Origin: Streptosporangium oxazolinicum
GTDB taxonomy: Bacteria > Actinomycetota > Actinomycetes > Streptosporangiales > Streptosporangiaceae
Reading direction: 5' to 3'
Length of the DNA: 64,000 nt
Assembly: GCF_039537505.1 (NCBI RefSeq)
Contig: NZ_BAABAQ010000001.1
Location: forward strand, 930,001 to 994,000
The position numbers and the translations under genes are program-made. Within the stretch, counting starts at the first letter, position 1. Each line of letters begins with the position of its first letter. The notes below the pieces were generated by a model. That model saw only the letters and a list, made by a program, of their open reading frames with translations. It was not told the origin of the DNA and did no database searches. Shown here piece after piece: positions 40,760 to 49,627 of the stretch.

Positions 40760-41353
40760 TCACTCCCCCTCGGCGTTCTTCGCGCAGGTGACGGTGGGCG
40801 CGCCGCCTTCGGAGGACTTGCCCGCGACCCTGACCTCGGTGACCGAGGCCCCCTCGGGAGCGGGCACGGCCAGGGAGAGCGTGGCCGCGTCCGATGGCTT
40901 CCCGGCCTCCACGGGAGCGGGTGCTGTCATGATCTTGATGTCCTTGGGCGGGGCGGGCGGCTCCGCGCCCGGCCGCACCGCCTTCAGGTCCTCGGTGATC
41001 ATGACGCGGCCGGGCTCGGCCTTCTTGAACTCCCCCTTGACCTCGCCCTTGACCTCACCGCCCTGTCCGGGCTTCCTGAGCTCACCGTCCTGCCCGAGCG
41101 GCAGGGCGGGAACGGCGGGCACCGCGGGAGCGACCCCGGACTCCTTCATCTCCTTGAGCTCGGCCTCGGTGAGCGAGCGCGTCACCAGGGTCACCTGGCC
41201 GCCGCCCTCGCAGGCGATGAGCACGACGCCGTTTCCGGGAGTGAGGGTGGGGACGGGAGCGGGAGTGGGTGTGGCGGCGCTGGCGGCTCCGGTCAGCGTG
41301 GCCATCAGAGCCCCCGCGGTCACCACGGCGACGGCGAGCGTGCGAATACGCAT
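40760..41353 (-). CDS. Secreted protein of unknown function
   Basis: A 197-residue exported protein. The N-terminus MRIRTLAVAVVTAGALMA...ASAA is a Sec signal peptide with cleavage near residue 27. The mature part is rich in Pro, Ala, Gly and Lys, contains two cysteines (IACEGG and TVTCAKN) that could form a disulfide, and includes a short GEVKGEVKGEFKK repeat. The ATG at 41353 has AAGGAG 7 nt before it. It diverges from the two-component pair at 41524, so it may be a target of that regulator. No family recognised. Confidence 0.75.
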   Translation of the reverse strand: MRIRTLAVAVVTAGALMATLTGAASAATPTPAPVPTLTPGNGVVLIACEGGGQVTLVTRSLTEAELKEMKESGVAPAVPAVPALPLGQDGELRKPGQGGEVKGEVKGEFKKAEPGRVMITEDLKAVRPGAEPPAPPKDIKIMTAPAPVEAGKPSDAATLSLAVPAPEGASVTEVRVAGKSSEGGAPTVTCAKNAEGE

Positions 41354-41369
41354 GTGTTCTCCTTGTCGG

Positions 41370-41417
41370 ACGAATCGGTGAACGGATCGGCAAGCGGACC
41401 GGTAAGCGGACCGGCAG
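41370..41417. repeat. 12-bp tandem repeat in divergent promoter region
   Basis: Four units of 12 bp (41370, 41382, 41394, 41406), consensus RCGGAYCGGYAA, directly between the secreted-protein gene and the response-regulator gene. OmpR-type regulators bind direct repeats, so this is a candidate site; the 12-bp spacing is slightly over one helical turn. Confidence 0.6.
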
Positions 41418-41523
41418 GTGGTTTCGCGGATCACAGGTTCCCGCCCGTTGCCTGAACCCAGGCTGAAGACACCGGAAATCGTCTTCAGGTTGGCTTTAGG
41501 CGCGGTACGGCACGCTGGACGGC

Positions 41524-42192
41524 ATGCGCGTGCTGCTGGTTGAGGACGAGAAGCGCCTGGCCCATCTCCTGAAGGAGGGACTGGCGGGCGAGGGATTCGC
41601 CGTCGACGTCGCCTACGACGGGCGCGACGGGCTGTGGATGGCGACCGAGAACCCGTACGACGTGATCGTGCTCGACGTCATGCTGCCCCGGATGAACGGC
41701 TACACCGTCTGCGCCAAGCTCCGCGACGCGGAGAACTGGACGCCGATCCTGATGCTGACCGCCAAGGACGGGGTGCACGACGAGGCCGAGGCCCTGGACA
41801 CGGGCGCGGACGACTTCCTGTCCAAACCGTTCTCCTACGTGGTGTTGCTCGCCCGGCTGCGCGCGCTGGTACGCAGGGGCGGCGGGGCGAGGCCGGTGTC
41901 CATCGTGGTCGGTGACCTGACCGTCGATCCGGCGGGGCTCCGCTGCCGCCGGGGCGATGTGGAGATCTCCCTCACGCCCAAGGAGTTCGCGGTCCTGCAC
42001 GGCCTGGCGCGCAGGCAGGGCGAGGTGGTCTCCAAGAGCGAGTTGCTGGCCCAGGCGTGGGACTTCTCCTACGACGGCGACCCGAACATCATCGAGGTCT
42101 ACGTCAGCGCGCTGCGCCGCAAGATCGACTCTCCGTTCGGCCGCTCGTCACTGGTGACCGTGCGCGGCGCCGGCTACCGGTTGGAGGCCTGA
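41524..42192 (+). CDS. OmpR-family response regulator
   Basis: A 222-residue regulator. Receiver with acidic EDE (7-9), phospho-acceptor Asp51 in VIVLDVMLP, Thr in MLTAKDG and Lys in LSKPFSYVVL. The winged-helix output domain (about 125-220) ends with DPNIIEVYVSALRRKID and GAGYRLEA. It resembles CutR/TcrA-type regulators of actinomycetes. The kinase gene begins 1 nt after its stop, and the secreted-protein gene is divergent across 170 bp. Confidence 0.95.
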   Translation: MRVLLVEDEKRLAHLLKEGLAGEGFAVDVAYDGRDGLWMATENPYDVIVLDVMLPRMNGYTVCAKLRDAENWTPILMLTAKDGVHDEAEALDTGADDFLSKPFSYVVLLARLRALVRRGGGARPVSIVVGDLTVDPAGLRCRRGDVEISLTPKEFAVLHGLARRQGEVVSKSELLAQAWDFSYDGDPNIIEVYVSALRRKIDSPFGRSSLVTVRGAGYRLEA

Positions 42193-42193
42193 G

Positions 42194-43645
42194 ATGGCGT
42201 CACGCCTGTCCGTACGGCTCCGGGCGACCCTCGCGGCCACCGCCATCGTCGCGGTCGCGCTGGGGGTGGCGTCGGCGGTGCTCGTCGGCGTGCTGACGGG
42301 AAGCCTGACCCGGAGCGCCTCCGACGAGGCCGCCCGCCGCGCCGGCGCGACCGCCGACGTGCTCGCCGGCGGCGGGATGATGCTCGACATTCAGGCGTTG
42401 GACGCCACACCGGCCGCCGTCCCGGAGCACGCCACGGCGACGATCGGTGCTCCGCCGGTCAACGTGGTGACCGTCACCGGGCCGCGGGACAAGACCGCCC
42501 AGCTCTCGGAGCCGGCCCTCCTCGACCCCGACATCAAGATCTTCACGCGTCCCGTGTGGACGGCGCCCCTCGGCCCGGCGTACAGCGGGAGGGCAGTGGC
42601 GTTGCCCACGACGGTGGCCATGAAAGGCGTGGCGGGCAAGGCGGTGGTCCAGTCGGCCGAGACGGCACGATGGGCGCCGGACGACTCCTTCGCCCTGGCC
42701 ACGATGCCCGTGAACACCGCGAACGGCACGCTGTTCGTGCAGGCCAGGGCTTCGCTGGAGCCCACGGGGGAAGCCCTGAAGTCCCTGCACGGCCTGCTGC
42801 TTCCCGGTATTCCCGCGCTGCTCCTGCTGGTCGCCGCCCTGACCTGGCTCGCCGTCGGCCGGGCGCTGGCACCGGTCTCGGCCATCCGCGCCGAGATGGC
42901 CGACATCACCGCCAGCGACCTGCACCGGCGGGTCCCCGTACCGAGGTCGCGCGACGAGATCGCCCGCCTCGCCGAGACCATGAACCGCACGCTCGACCGC
43001 CTGGAACTCGCCGTCAGCCGGCACAAGCGCTTCGTCGCCGACGCGGCCCACGAGCTTCGCAGCCCGCTGGCCATCCTGCGGACCCGCCTGGAGCTGGCCC
43101 AGCCGGGGCCGCTCGCGGCCGAGGCGCTGACCGACGTGGAGCGGATCCAGGCGCTCACCTCCGACCTCCTCCTGCTCGCCCGCCTCGACGCCGGTGAGCC
43201 CGGCTGTCACGAGGAGGTGGACCTCGGTCAGGTGACCGCCGAGGAGGCGGCCAGGTCGCGTCCCAGACCGGAGATCAGGGTCACGCTGGAGGTGGCGGCC
43301 GACACCGTGGTCCTCGGCTCCGCCGGGCAGTTGCGCCGCCTGGTGGCCAACCTGGTCGACAACGCCGTACGTCACGCGAGTTCCGCGGTCACCGTCCGGC
43401 TGGCCGCCGAGGGCGGCGAGGCGGTGCTCGACGTGCGCGACGACGGGCCGGGCATTCCCGCCGAGCACCACGAGGCGGTCTTCGACCGCTTCACCCGGCT
43501 GGACGAGGCCAGAGACAGGGACGCGGGCGGTGCGGGTCTCGGGCTGGCCATCGCCAGGGACATCGCGGTACGGCACGGTGGTGGCCTGCGGGTCGCGGGG
43601 AAGGATCGCGAAGCCTGGCTACAGGCCCGTTTTCCTGTGATGTGA
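42194..43645 (+). CDS. Sensor histidine kinase with extracellular sensor
   Basis: A 483-residue kinase. Two membrane helices (about 10-34 and about 200-220) bracket an extracellular sensor of roughly 165 residues. A HAMP domain follows (about 221-270), then the phosphoacceptor DAAHELRSPLAILRTRLE and the HATPase domain with NLVDNAVRHASS, VRDDGPGIP and GAGLGLAIARDI. The ATG starts 1 nt after the regulator stop. The stimulus is unknown; a cationic or envelope signal would suit the neighbours. Confidence 0.94.
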   Translation: MASRLSVRLRATLAATAIVAVALGVASAVLVGVLTGSLTRSASDEAARRAGATADVLAGGGMMLDIQALDATPAAVPEHATATIGAPPVNVVTVTGPRDKTAQLSEPALLDPDIKIFTRPVWTAPLGPAYSGRAVALPTTVAMKGVAGKAVVQSAETARWAPDDSFALATMPVNTANGTLFVQARASLEPTGEALKSLHGLLLPGIPALLLLVAALTWLAVGRALAPVSAIRAEMADITASDLHRRVPVPRSRDEIARLAETMNRTLDRLELAVSRHKRFVADAAHELRSPLAILRTRLELAQPGPLAAEALTDVERIQALTSDLLLLARLDAGEPGCHEEVDLGQVTAEEAARSRPRPEIRVTLEVAADTVVLGSAGQLRRLVANLVDNAVRHASSAVTVRLAAEGGEAVLDVRDDGPGIPAEHHEAVFDRFTRLDEARDRDAGGAGLGLAIARDIAVRHGGGLRVAGKDREAWLQARFPVM

Positions 43646-43683
43646 ACCCACACACGTTATCTGTCACTCCCAGGAGGCCCGCC

Positions 43684-43785
43684 ATGCCCGCCCAGGGTGC
43701 TCTCGTGGCGGGTGTCTCGTACGGGCCCGAGCGGCTCGCGCGGGCCGCTCCCGTGGCGGGTGCCACGCGAACGGCCCGCGGGTGA
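43684..43785 (+). CDS. Possible small peptide gene
   Basis: A 33-codon open frame (starts MPAQGALVAGVSYG) with an ideal AGGAGG ribosome site 6 nt before its ATG, 38 bp after the kinase stop and before the convergent gene. The peptide is basic and Ala/Gly/Arg-rich. Only the ribosome site argues for expression; the DNA carries a short GTGGCGGGTG repeat. Confidence 0.35.
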   Translation: MPAQGALVAGVSYGPERLARAAPVAGATRTARG

Positions 43786-43804
43786 AGCGGGGTCGGCAGC
43801 GGGG

Positions 43805-45049
43805 TCAGCGAGCCGTGAAGACGGGGACCCAGGATTCGTCCTCCTGCTGGCTGTTCTCCCGGAAGCCGCTGAGCGGGACGGCCTCCCCGCCGTTCAGGCC
43901 GACCAGGAGCAGCCGGTTGCGGAACTCACCGCCCACGCAGTCGTCGGTGCCCTTCTGCTCGCAGGCCCAGACGACGAGCCGTTCGTCGTCCGCCCACGCC
44001 ACGGACTGCTCGATCCAGTAGCCGGAGACCGGGGTGAGCGGGACGGTCCTGCCGGTGGACAGGTCCTGGATTCCGACGACCGCGCTCCGGTCGGGGCTCT
44101 CCACGGCGAGCCGGGTGCCGCCCGGCGAGAGCCCGGCCTGCTGGTAGGTCTCGGCCTCCTTGGAAGGGGCCGGTCGTGCCCTGCCCTCCAGGTCGTAGTA
44201 CTTCCTGGTCACCGGCATGACGGCGTGGCTCTCCCAGACCAGCGTGCCGTCGTCACTCCACCCGAAGTCGTTACGGTGGTCGAACCCCGCGTCCGGATCC
44301 ACCGCCACCGTGCGGAAGACGGACCGGCCGTCGTTCAGGTCGACGACGGTGAAGCCGATACGGCTCTGCGGCATGCCCTGCTGGCTGTTGTCCACGGGAA
44401 TGTAGGACTCGTCGGGGTTGGCGGAGTAGTTCGTGAGCAGCAGCCGGGTCGCGTCCGGCGACCAGCGGACGGCCGAGGCGGGACGCTCCAGGGCGATCCA
44501 GCGAACCTCCGCGCCGCGACCGGTGAGCACCCCGACCCGCGTCGCGGGAATCTCCTCCAGGAAAGCGGCCGCCTCACCACCCCTGGCGACGTCGAGCCAC
44601 GCCCACGGGGTCCGCTCGTAGACGCCCCTGTCCCTGTCGTAGCGGTTCCAGGTCAGCTTCCTGACCTGCCGATCCGCGGAGATCTTCTCCTCCTTCCAGG
44701 TGTAGTAGGAGTAGGCCGCCACCTCTCCCGCGGCCACCAGGGTCTTCGGCGGTGAGGAGTCCGGGTCCGCGGCGGTCTCCCTGGACGGGTCGGGGTCGGC
44801 GACGACCGCGATGGCCGGCGCGTCGTTCCCGAGTTGTTCCCTCCCCTGTACGAGGGCCCCCTGCACGAGGGCCGGTGCGGTGACCGCCGCCGCGATGACG
44901 GCCGCGGTCGCCCCCGCGACCACCGCGAACGTCCGCGACCGGTTCCTGCGCCGCCGCCGGAGCGCGGCCCCCGCCAGATCCCCCGGCGGTACGTTCGCCT
45001 CCGCCGACCACTCCCTGAGGGTCTGCCTCACCAGCTCGTCGATGGTCAC
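43805..45049 (-). CDS. Membrane-anchored beta-propeller-like protein coupled to sigma factor
   Basis: A 414-residue protein. A cytosolic N-terminal piece of about 40 residues (MTIDELVRQTLREWSAEANVPPGD) with a basic RRRRRNR patch precedes one membrane helix (about 42-63). The extracellular part reads as repeated beta-strand units (AVRWSPDATRLLL, FGWSDDGTLVWES, GLSPGGTRLAVES, SVAWADDERLVVW), consistent with a WD40/TolB-like propeller. The GTG start overlaps the sigma factor stop by 4 nt (GTGA). Coupling and topology suggest a sensor or anti-sigma-like partner, but the N-terminus lacks a recognisable zinc anti-sigma motif. Confidence 0.8.
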   Translation of the reverse strand: MTIDELVRQTLREWSAEANVPPGDLAGAALRRRRRNRSRTFAVVAGATAAVIAAAVTAPALVQGALVQGREQLGNDAPAIAVVADPDPSRETAADPDSSPPKTLVAAGEVAAYSYYTWKEEKISADRQVRKLTWNRYDRDRGVYERTPWAWLDVARGGEAAAFLEEIPATRVGVLTGRGAEVRWIALERPASAVRWSPDATRLLLTNYSANPDESYIPVDNSQQGMPQSRIGFTVVDLNDGRSVFRTVAVDPDAGFDHRNDFGWSDDGTLVWESHAVMPVTRKYYDLEGRARPAPSKEAETYQQAGLSPGGTRLAVESPDRSAVVGIQDLSTGRTVPLTPVSGYWIEQSVAWADDERLVVWACEQKGTDDCVGGEFRNRLLLVGLNGGEAVPLSGFRENSQQEDESWVPVFTAR

Positions 45050-45558
45050 GTCGCCACCTCCCCGAAAATCGTGTGCGGCTCCCGCAGCTCCGGGGCCAGG
45101 ACGCGCAGCCGGGCCAGGGAACGATGGGCGGTACTGCGGACCGTGCCGACCGAACAGCCGAGAATCCCGGCCACCTCCGCCTCCGGCAGGTCCTCGTAGT
45201 AGCGCAGCACCAGCACCGCCCGTTGCCGGGGGGTGAGCCGGGCCAGTGCCCGGCGCATGACGATGCGCAGGTCCGCGCCGGGCGTGCCGTCGGCCACCGT
45301 TCCCTCCGGCGGCTCGGCGACCACGGTCTCCCTGCGCCTCCGCCACCACGAGACCTGCTGGCGGTACATCACCTGCCTCACGTACGCCTCGGGTGTCTCC
45401 ACCCGGCTCCACCCGGCGACCGTCCTGGCCAGCGCGGTCTGCAGCAGGTCCTCCGCCGCGTGCTGGTCGCCTCCGGTCAGCAGGAAGGCCAGGCGCATCA
45501 GCGCGGGCGATCGCGCCGAGACGAACTCGCGGAAACGTCGCTCCTCTGCGGCGTCCAC
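45046..45558 (-). CDS. SigE-family ECF RNA polymerase sigma factor
   Basis: A 170-residue ECF sigma factor of the actinobacterial SigE-like subfamily. Region 2 (FREFVSARSPALMRLAFLLTG, AEDLLQTALARTVAGW) and region 4 (LARLTPRQRAVLVLRYYEDLPEAEVAGILGCSVGTVRS) are complete. The GTG at 45558 is chosen because GGAGGTG lies 2-3 nt upstream; longer N-terminal variants are possible. The downstream membrane protein overlaps it by 4 nt, so the two are made together. Confidence 0.93.
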   Translation of the reverse strand: MDAAEERRFREFVSARSPALMRLAFLLTGGDQHAAEDLLQTALARTVAGWSRVETPEAYVRQVMYRQQVSWWRRRRETVVAEPPEGTVADGTPGADLRIVMRRALARLTPRQRAVLVLRYYEDLPEAEVAGILGCSVGTVRSTAHRSLARLRVLAPELREPHTIFGEVAT

Positions 45559-46018
45559 GATCACCTCCACTCTGCGGTTACCCCTAGGACGCTCCACGGT
45601 GGGCGCCACTATGTCTCCTCGCCACATGAATCGGCGCGAGGTCGCACGGGACCGGGTGGTCTTCCCGGGACATCGGCGAAGGTTTCACGTGAATCAATGC
45701 GCTTCGCGCGGCAGCGGGGAAGGGTTACGGGCTACGACGGATCGCGCCCGCCTCCGGAGAGAAGGATGTGAGACCGGTGAGTGACATCGTCGTGTTCCGC
45801 GTCCACGACCGGACGGCCCGCCGCTCGCGTCCCCGATGAACGGTTTCAGAAATATCTTATTGATATCGCCATATAACACCGCCTGGAAATATATACATTT
45901 TTGCCCGGGAAAAGCACCTTCAAATAACCCGTGAATCGCGCGCGGATGTATAAGTCTTACTTCCTGGCAAGTAACATTACAGGGTTGATCGCGCCTGTCG
46001 GCGGATAGACGTCACACC
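45559..46018. other. Divergent intergenic region with AT-rich island
   Basis: 460 bp between the sigma factor and L,D-transpeptidase genes. About 45838-45990 is strikingly AT-rich for this DNA, with runs such as AAATATCTTATTGATATCG and GGAAATATATACATTTTT, then TATAAGTCTTACTT. It likely holds the transpeptidase promoter and could bind a nucleoid or silencing protein. No gene was found. Confidence 0.6.
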
Positions 46019-46900
46019 ATGCGAAGCACCGTTCGGCAATCCCTCATCACCAGCACCGCCTTCGCCCTGGCCACAACCCTCCCCTTCAGCGTCGCGCACG
46101 CCGTGGCCGACCCCACCCCCGATTCCCAGCACGTCCCCCTGCCGGACCAATTCACCACCCTCAGAACAGGCAGCAGGGGAATCGAGGTCCACAACGCGAA
46201 GAAAAGACTCAGAGATCTGGGATTTCCCCCGGGAAATCTCAGCCCCACCTACGACTCCGCCCTGCGGATGACCGTATGGGCCTTCCAGAAGGCGAACGGA
46301 TTGAAACCCGTCGACAGAATCGACCCGCCGACCTGGCAGGCCCTCCTGCACCCCCGCCGGATCAGGCCCCTGGTGGCGTACGGGGAGCGGGAGAGGACCG
46401 AGATCGATCTACGGCGCCAGCTCCTCGTCGCGTGGCGGGGCGGGAAGCCCGTGCTGGTGACCCACATCTCGACCGGTGCCCGCAGGGCGTACTGCGAGAA
46501 GGGACACTGCGGGTTCGCCTCGACCCCGATCGGCGACTACCGGGTGGGAGTGCGGGTTCCCGGCTGGTCCACCGGGATCCTGGGGGCGATGTTCTACCCC
46601 GTCTACTTCAACGGCGGCATCGCCATCCACGGTTCCACCCTCGTTCCCCGCTACCCCGCGTCCCACGGGTGCGTCCGGGTCCCGCTGCACAACGCCCTCG
46701 ACCTCTACCGGTTCCTCCAGCCGGGCACTCCCGTGTACGTCCGCCGCTCGGAGGCTCCCGCCGAACGCCGCCCGAAGGCTCGCGCGGAACGCCTCTCGCG
46801 GATCCCCAAGGCACGACCTCCCGAGGCTCCGCACCGCTCGTACCGTGACTCCTCACGGCCCGGACGCCCAACCGGCGATCGAGGCAGGGGCCGCCGGTGA
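46019..46900 (+). CDS. L,D-transpeptidase with peptidoglycan-binding domain
   Basis: A 293-residue exported enzyme that forms 3-3 peptidoglycan cross-links. A signal peptide (1 to about 28, ending AHAVA) is followed by a PG_binding_1 domain (about 45-110, GSRGIEVHNAKKRLRDLG) and a YkuD domain (about 120-230). The catalytic motif is complete: His204 in IAIHGS and His216-Gly-Cys218 in SHGCVRV. An Arg/Pro-rich tail of about 60 residues, basic and disordered, ends the protein. ATG at 46019, preceded by the AT-rich region. Confidence 0.93.
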   Translation: MRSTVRQSLITSTAFALATTLPFSVAHAVADPTPDSQHVPLPDQFTTLRTGSRGIEVHNAKKRLRDLGFPPGNLSPTYDSALRMTVWAFQKANGLKPVDRIDPPTWQALLHPRRIRPLVAYGERERTEIDLRRQLLVAWRGGKPVLVTHISTGARRAYCEKGHCGFASTPIGDYRVGVRVPGWSTGILGAMFYPVYFNGGIAIHGSTLVPRYPASHGCVRVPLHNALDLYRFLQPGTPVYVRRSEAPAERRPKARAERLSRIPKARPPEAPHRSYRDSSRPGRPTGDRGRGRR

Positions 46901-47045
46901 GCCGTGGCGACGCGACCGAGGCGGGAGGTGGCCTTACCGCCACGATTCCCGGCCGATACGGCGATCGGACCGATCCCACGGGCTTAGAACCGTGCCGCGA
47001 GGTCATGATGAAGATGTCGGCAGATCATTCCGAAGGGCGTGAACC

Positions 47046-47291
47046 GTGATACCAACCATGATCCTGTTCGGCCTGGTCTTCGGGCGCTGGTGGCGGGCCT
47101 CTCTCCTCGCCGCCGCCGTGTTCTGGCCCGCGGTGCTCCTGGCCGGTGACGCGATCGGGCTCGACGGGTCACTGATGATGGCGGCCGCGCTGGGAGTGCT
47201 CAACGTCTCCGCCGGAGTGGCGATCCACCAGAGCGTCCTGTGGATCGTCAGGAACACGATCACGCAGCGGCCACGGGCGAAGAATCCGTAG
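47046..47291 (+). CDS. Small two-helix membrane protein
   Basis: An 81-residue protein with two to three hydrophobic stretches (about 3-30 with an internal RWWRAS, and 40-68), ending in a basic tail QRPRAKNP. GTG at 47046 after GAAGGG. Such short ORFs are common in actinomycete genomes; family not recognised. It is 145 bp after the transpeptidase. Confidence 0.55.
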   Translation: MIPTMILFGLVFGRWWRASLLAAAVFWPAVLLAGDAIGLDGSLMMAAALGVLNVSAGVAIHQSVLWIVRNTITQRPRAKNP

Positions 47292-47392
47292 CCGCACGAC
47301 CGCCGAAGCCCGGTTCCGCGAGTGATCACTTCAACGAAATCCCCCGAGGGTACGGGCGGCATCCGGCGATCGATGCCGCCCGCGGAGGTGTC

Positions 47393-48358
47393 TCAGGGCC
47401 TGATCCCCGCCAGGATCACCTCGTCGAGCACGACCGAGGCGGTCGGCTGGTCGGGCCTGTCGTACTGCCCCGCGGTGACGGCGACCACCAGGTCCAGCGC
47501 GGGCGCCACGTAGATCCGCTGGCCGCCGTTGCCGAACCCGCCCGTCCACGTGTCACCCGAGTACCAGTGGTAGCCGTAGCCGGAACCCTCGTCGATCCGC
47601 ACGTGCGGGTGCAGCGCCGCCTTCAGCCAGGACGAGGGGACGACGCCGCCGCCCCCGTCGAGCACGAGCCGCCCGATCGCGAGAAGGTCGCGAGGGGTGA
47701 GCCGCAGCCCGGCGGCGGCCATGGCCACCCCGTCCGCGCCGGTCGACCACTCGAAGCGCGCGATCCCCAGCGGCTCGAACAGCCTGGCACGCGCGTAGTC
47801 CGCCACCCCCCGCCCGGTGCCCTTCTCGATGAGCCGCGCCACCAGCGCCGTGGCGCCTCCGCAGTAGGACCACCGGCTGCCGGGCTCGTCCACGATCCGC
47901 TGCCCGAGGACGTAGCGGTATCGGTCGGGGGCCAGTTCCATCGCGACCTCGCTGTTGGCCGCGCTCGTGTAGGGGGCGCTCTCGTCCCACTCCAGGCCGA
48001 GCGTCATGGTGAGCGCGTGCTCGACCGTGAGCGCGGCGCGCGGGGGATCCTCGGCGAGGTCCGGATACTCGGGAAAGTGCCGTAGCAGCGGCTCGCGCGG
48101 CTCCGGTACCTCGCCGTCCGCGAGGGCGATGCCGTACAGGAGGCCGACGACGTTCTTGGTGATCGAGCGGACGTCGTGGAGCGTGCCGGGCGTGAAGCGC
48201 ACCCGGCCGAGCGGCTCGTTCAGCCTGAAGTCCTCGCCCTCGCCGTAGTGTTCAAGGATCACCCGGCCGTGGCGGACGGCGACCACGCCGTGGAGGTCGG
48301 GCACCCGGCCCCGCTCCACGGCCAGGGTGAGACGGTCGGTGAGTGTGTCGCTGCTCAT
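47393..48358 (-). CDS. Beta-lactamase-fold serine hydrolase
   Basis: A 321-residue protein of the class C beta-lactamase/esterase/DD-peptidase family. The nucleophile motif is SITK (S-x-x-K, around residue 65), the Tyr motif YCGG, and GNGG near residue 284 sits where the third motif (usually HGG/HTG) lies. No signal peptide is seen, so it acts in the cytosol and is more likely an esterase or peptidase than a resistance lactamase. ATG at 48358. It converges with the small membrane protein over 100 bp. Confidence 0.88.
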   Translation of the reverse strand: MSSDTLTDRLTLAVERGRVPDLHGVVAVRHGRVILEHYGEGEDFRLNEPLGRVRFTPGTLHDVRSITKNVVGLLYGIALADGEVPEPREPLLRHFPEYPDLAEDPPRAALTVEHALTMTLGLEWDESAPYTSAANSEVAMELAPDRYRYVLGQRIVDEPGSRWSYCGGATALVARLIEKGTGRGVADYARARLFEPLGIARFEWSTGADGVAMAAAGLRLTPRDLLAIGRLVLDGGGGVVPSSWLKAALHPHVRIDEGSGYGYHWYSGDTWTGGFGNGGQRIYVAPALDLVVAVTAGQYDRPDQPTASVVLDEVILAGIRP

Positions 48359-48491
48359 GATCCTGTTCTACGTCCTGCCACCGTGTCAGGAGCGACCCGG
48401 CGGGGAGACGGCCGTCCTGACCTTCGGCCCACCCCGGTCCTCAGTCCGTGCCGCTCGTCAGGCCGTCCCGGTCCTCAGTCAGTGCCTGTCC

Positions 48492-49514
48492 TCAGGCCGT
48501 CCTGGGGAAGCGGTCGGAGTGGTCGGCCTGGATCCAGCCGGGGTACTCGACCGGGAGCGCGCTGGCGGCGTCCAGTTCGGAGAGGTCCCGTTCGGTGAGC
48601 TCCAGGTCGACGGCGGCGAGGTTCTCGGCGAGCTGCTCCGGGCGCTTGGCGCCGATGATGACACTGCTCACGCCGGGTCGCCCGAGCACCCAGGCCAGCG
48701 CGACGCGGGCCACGCCGACCTCGTGGCGGGCCGCCACCTCGCGCAGGACGTCGATGACGTCGTAGGCGCGCTCCAGGTTCACCGGCGGGAACTCGAACCG
48801 GGTGCGGCGGGCGTCCCCGTCGCTCGTGCCGGTGCGGTCGAACTTCCCGGACAGCAACCCGGCGGCCAGCGGGCTCCAGACCAGCAGGCCGAGCCTCTGG
48901 TCGTCGACCAGCGGCAGGATCTCCCGTTCGATGTCGCGCGCCGCGAGCGAGTACTGGGACTGCAGGGAGCTGAACCGCGCCCATCCCCGCCGCTCGGAGA
49001 CTCCGAGGGCCTTCATCGTCTGCCAGGCGGTCAGGTTCGAGGCGCCGATGTAGCGGATCTTCCCCTGGCGTACGGCGTCGTCGAGGGCGGCGAGGGACTC
49101 CTCGAAGGGAGTGATCGGGTCGATGTTGTGGATCTGGTAGAGGTCGATGTGGTCGGTACGGAGCCTGCGCAGGCTGTCCTCCAGCGACCGCATGATGTGC
49201 AGCCGGGACTGGCCGACGTCGTTGGGGCCGGGGGCCGTGCGCGCGGTCATCTTGGTGGCCAGCACCACGTCGCGGCGGCGTGCCCCGAGCACCTGCCCGA
49301 GAAGCTCCTCCGACTCGCCCCCGCCGTACACGTCGGCGGTGTCGATGAGGTTCACCCCGTGATCAAGGGCGGTGCCCACCAGGTGGTCGGTGTCCTTCAC
49401 ATCCAGCGCGCCGACCGCCTCCCAGACCTGGGAGCCGCGCCCGCCGAAGCTCATCGCCCCCAGCGAGACGCTGGAGACGAAGACTCCGGTGGAGCCGAGC
49501 TGTGCGTACTTCAT
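48492..49514 (-). CDS. Aldo/keto reductase
   Basis: A 340-residue NADPH-dependent oxidoreductase with the TIM-barrel AKR fold. The catalytic tetrad is recognisable as Asp in NLIDTADVYGGGESE, Tyr in the same segment, Lys in VLATKM and a His-position in YQIHNIDP. The C-terminal NADP-binding motif GVSSVIIGAKRPEQLAENL is typical. ATG at 49514 has a very strong AAGGAGGAGGAAG ribosome site; an upstream extension is unlikely. It diverges from the AraC regulator across 113 bp, which suggests control by it. Likely AKR11/12-type detoxification. Confidence 0.93.
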   Translation of the reverse strand: MKYAQLGSTGVFVSSVSLGAMSFGGRGSQVWEAVGALDVKDTDHLVGTALDHGVNLIDTADVYGGGESEELLGQVLGARRRDVVLATKMTARTAPGPNDVGQSRLHIMRSLEDSLRRLRTDHIDLYQIHNIDPITPFEESLAALDDAVRQGKIRYIGASNLTAWQTMKALGVSERRGWARFSSLQSQYSLAARDIEREILPLVDDQRLGLLVWSPLAAGLLSGKFDRTGTSDGDARRTRFEFPPVNLERAYDVIDVLREVAARHEVGVARVALAWVLGRPGVSSVIIGAKRPEQLAENLAAVDLELTERDLSELDAASALPVEYPGWIQADHSDRFPRTA

Positions 49515-49627
49515 CTTCCTCCTCCTTCTTCTTCCAAATGAGGGGGGCGCTGGAACGCTACAACCGGCTATCTGGACAATCCATAAGAAAGAGTCCGACA
49601 TATATGCGAGATCGTCCGGAGTCACCC

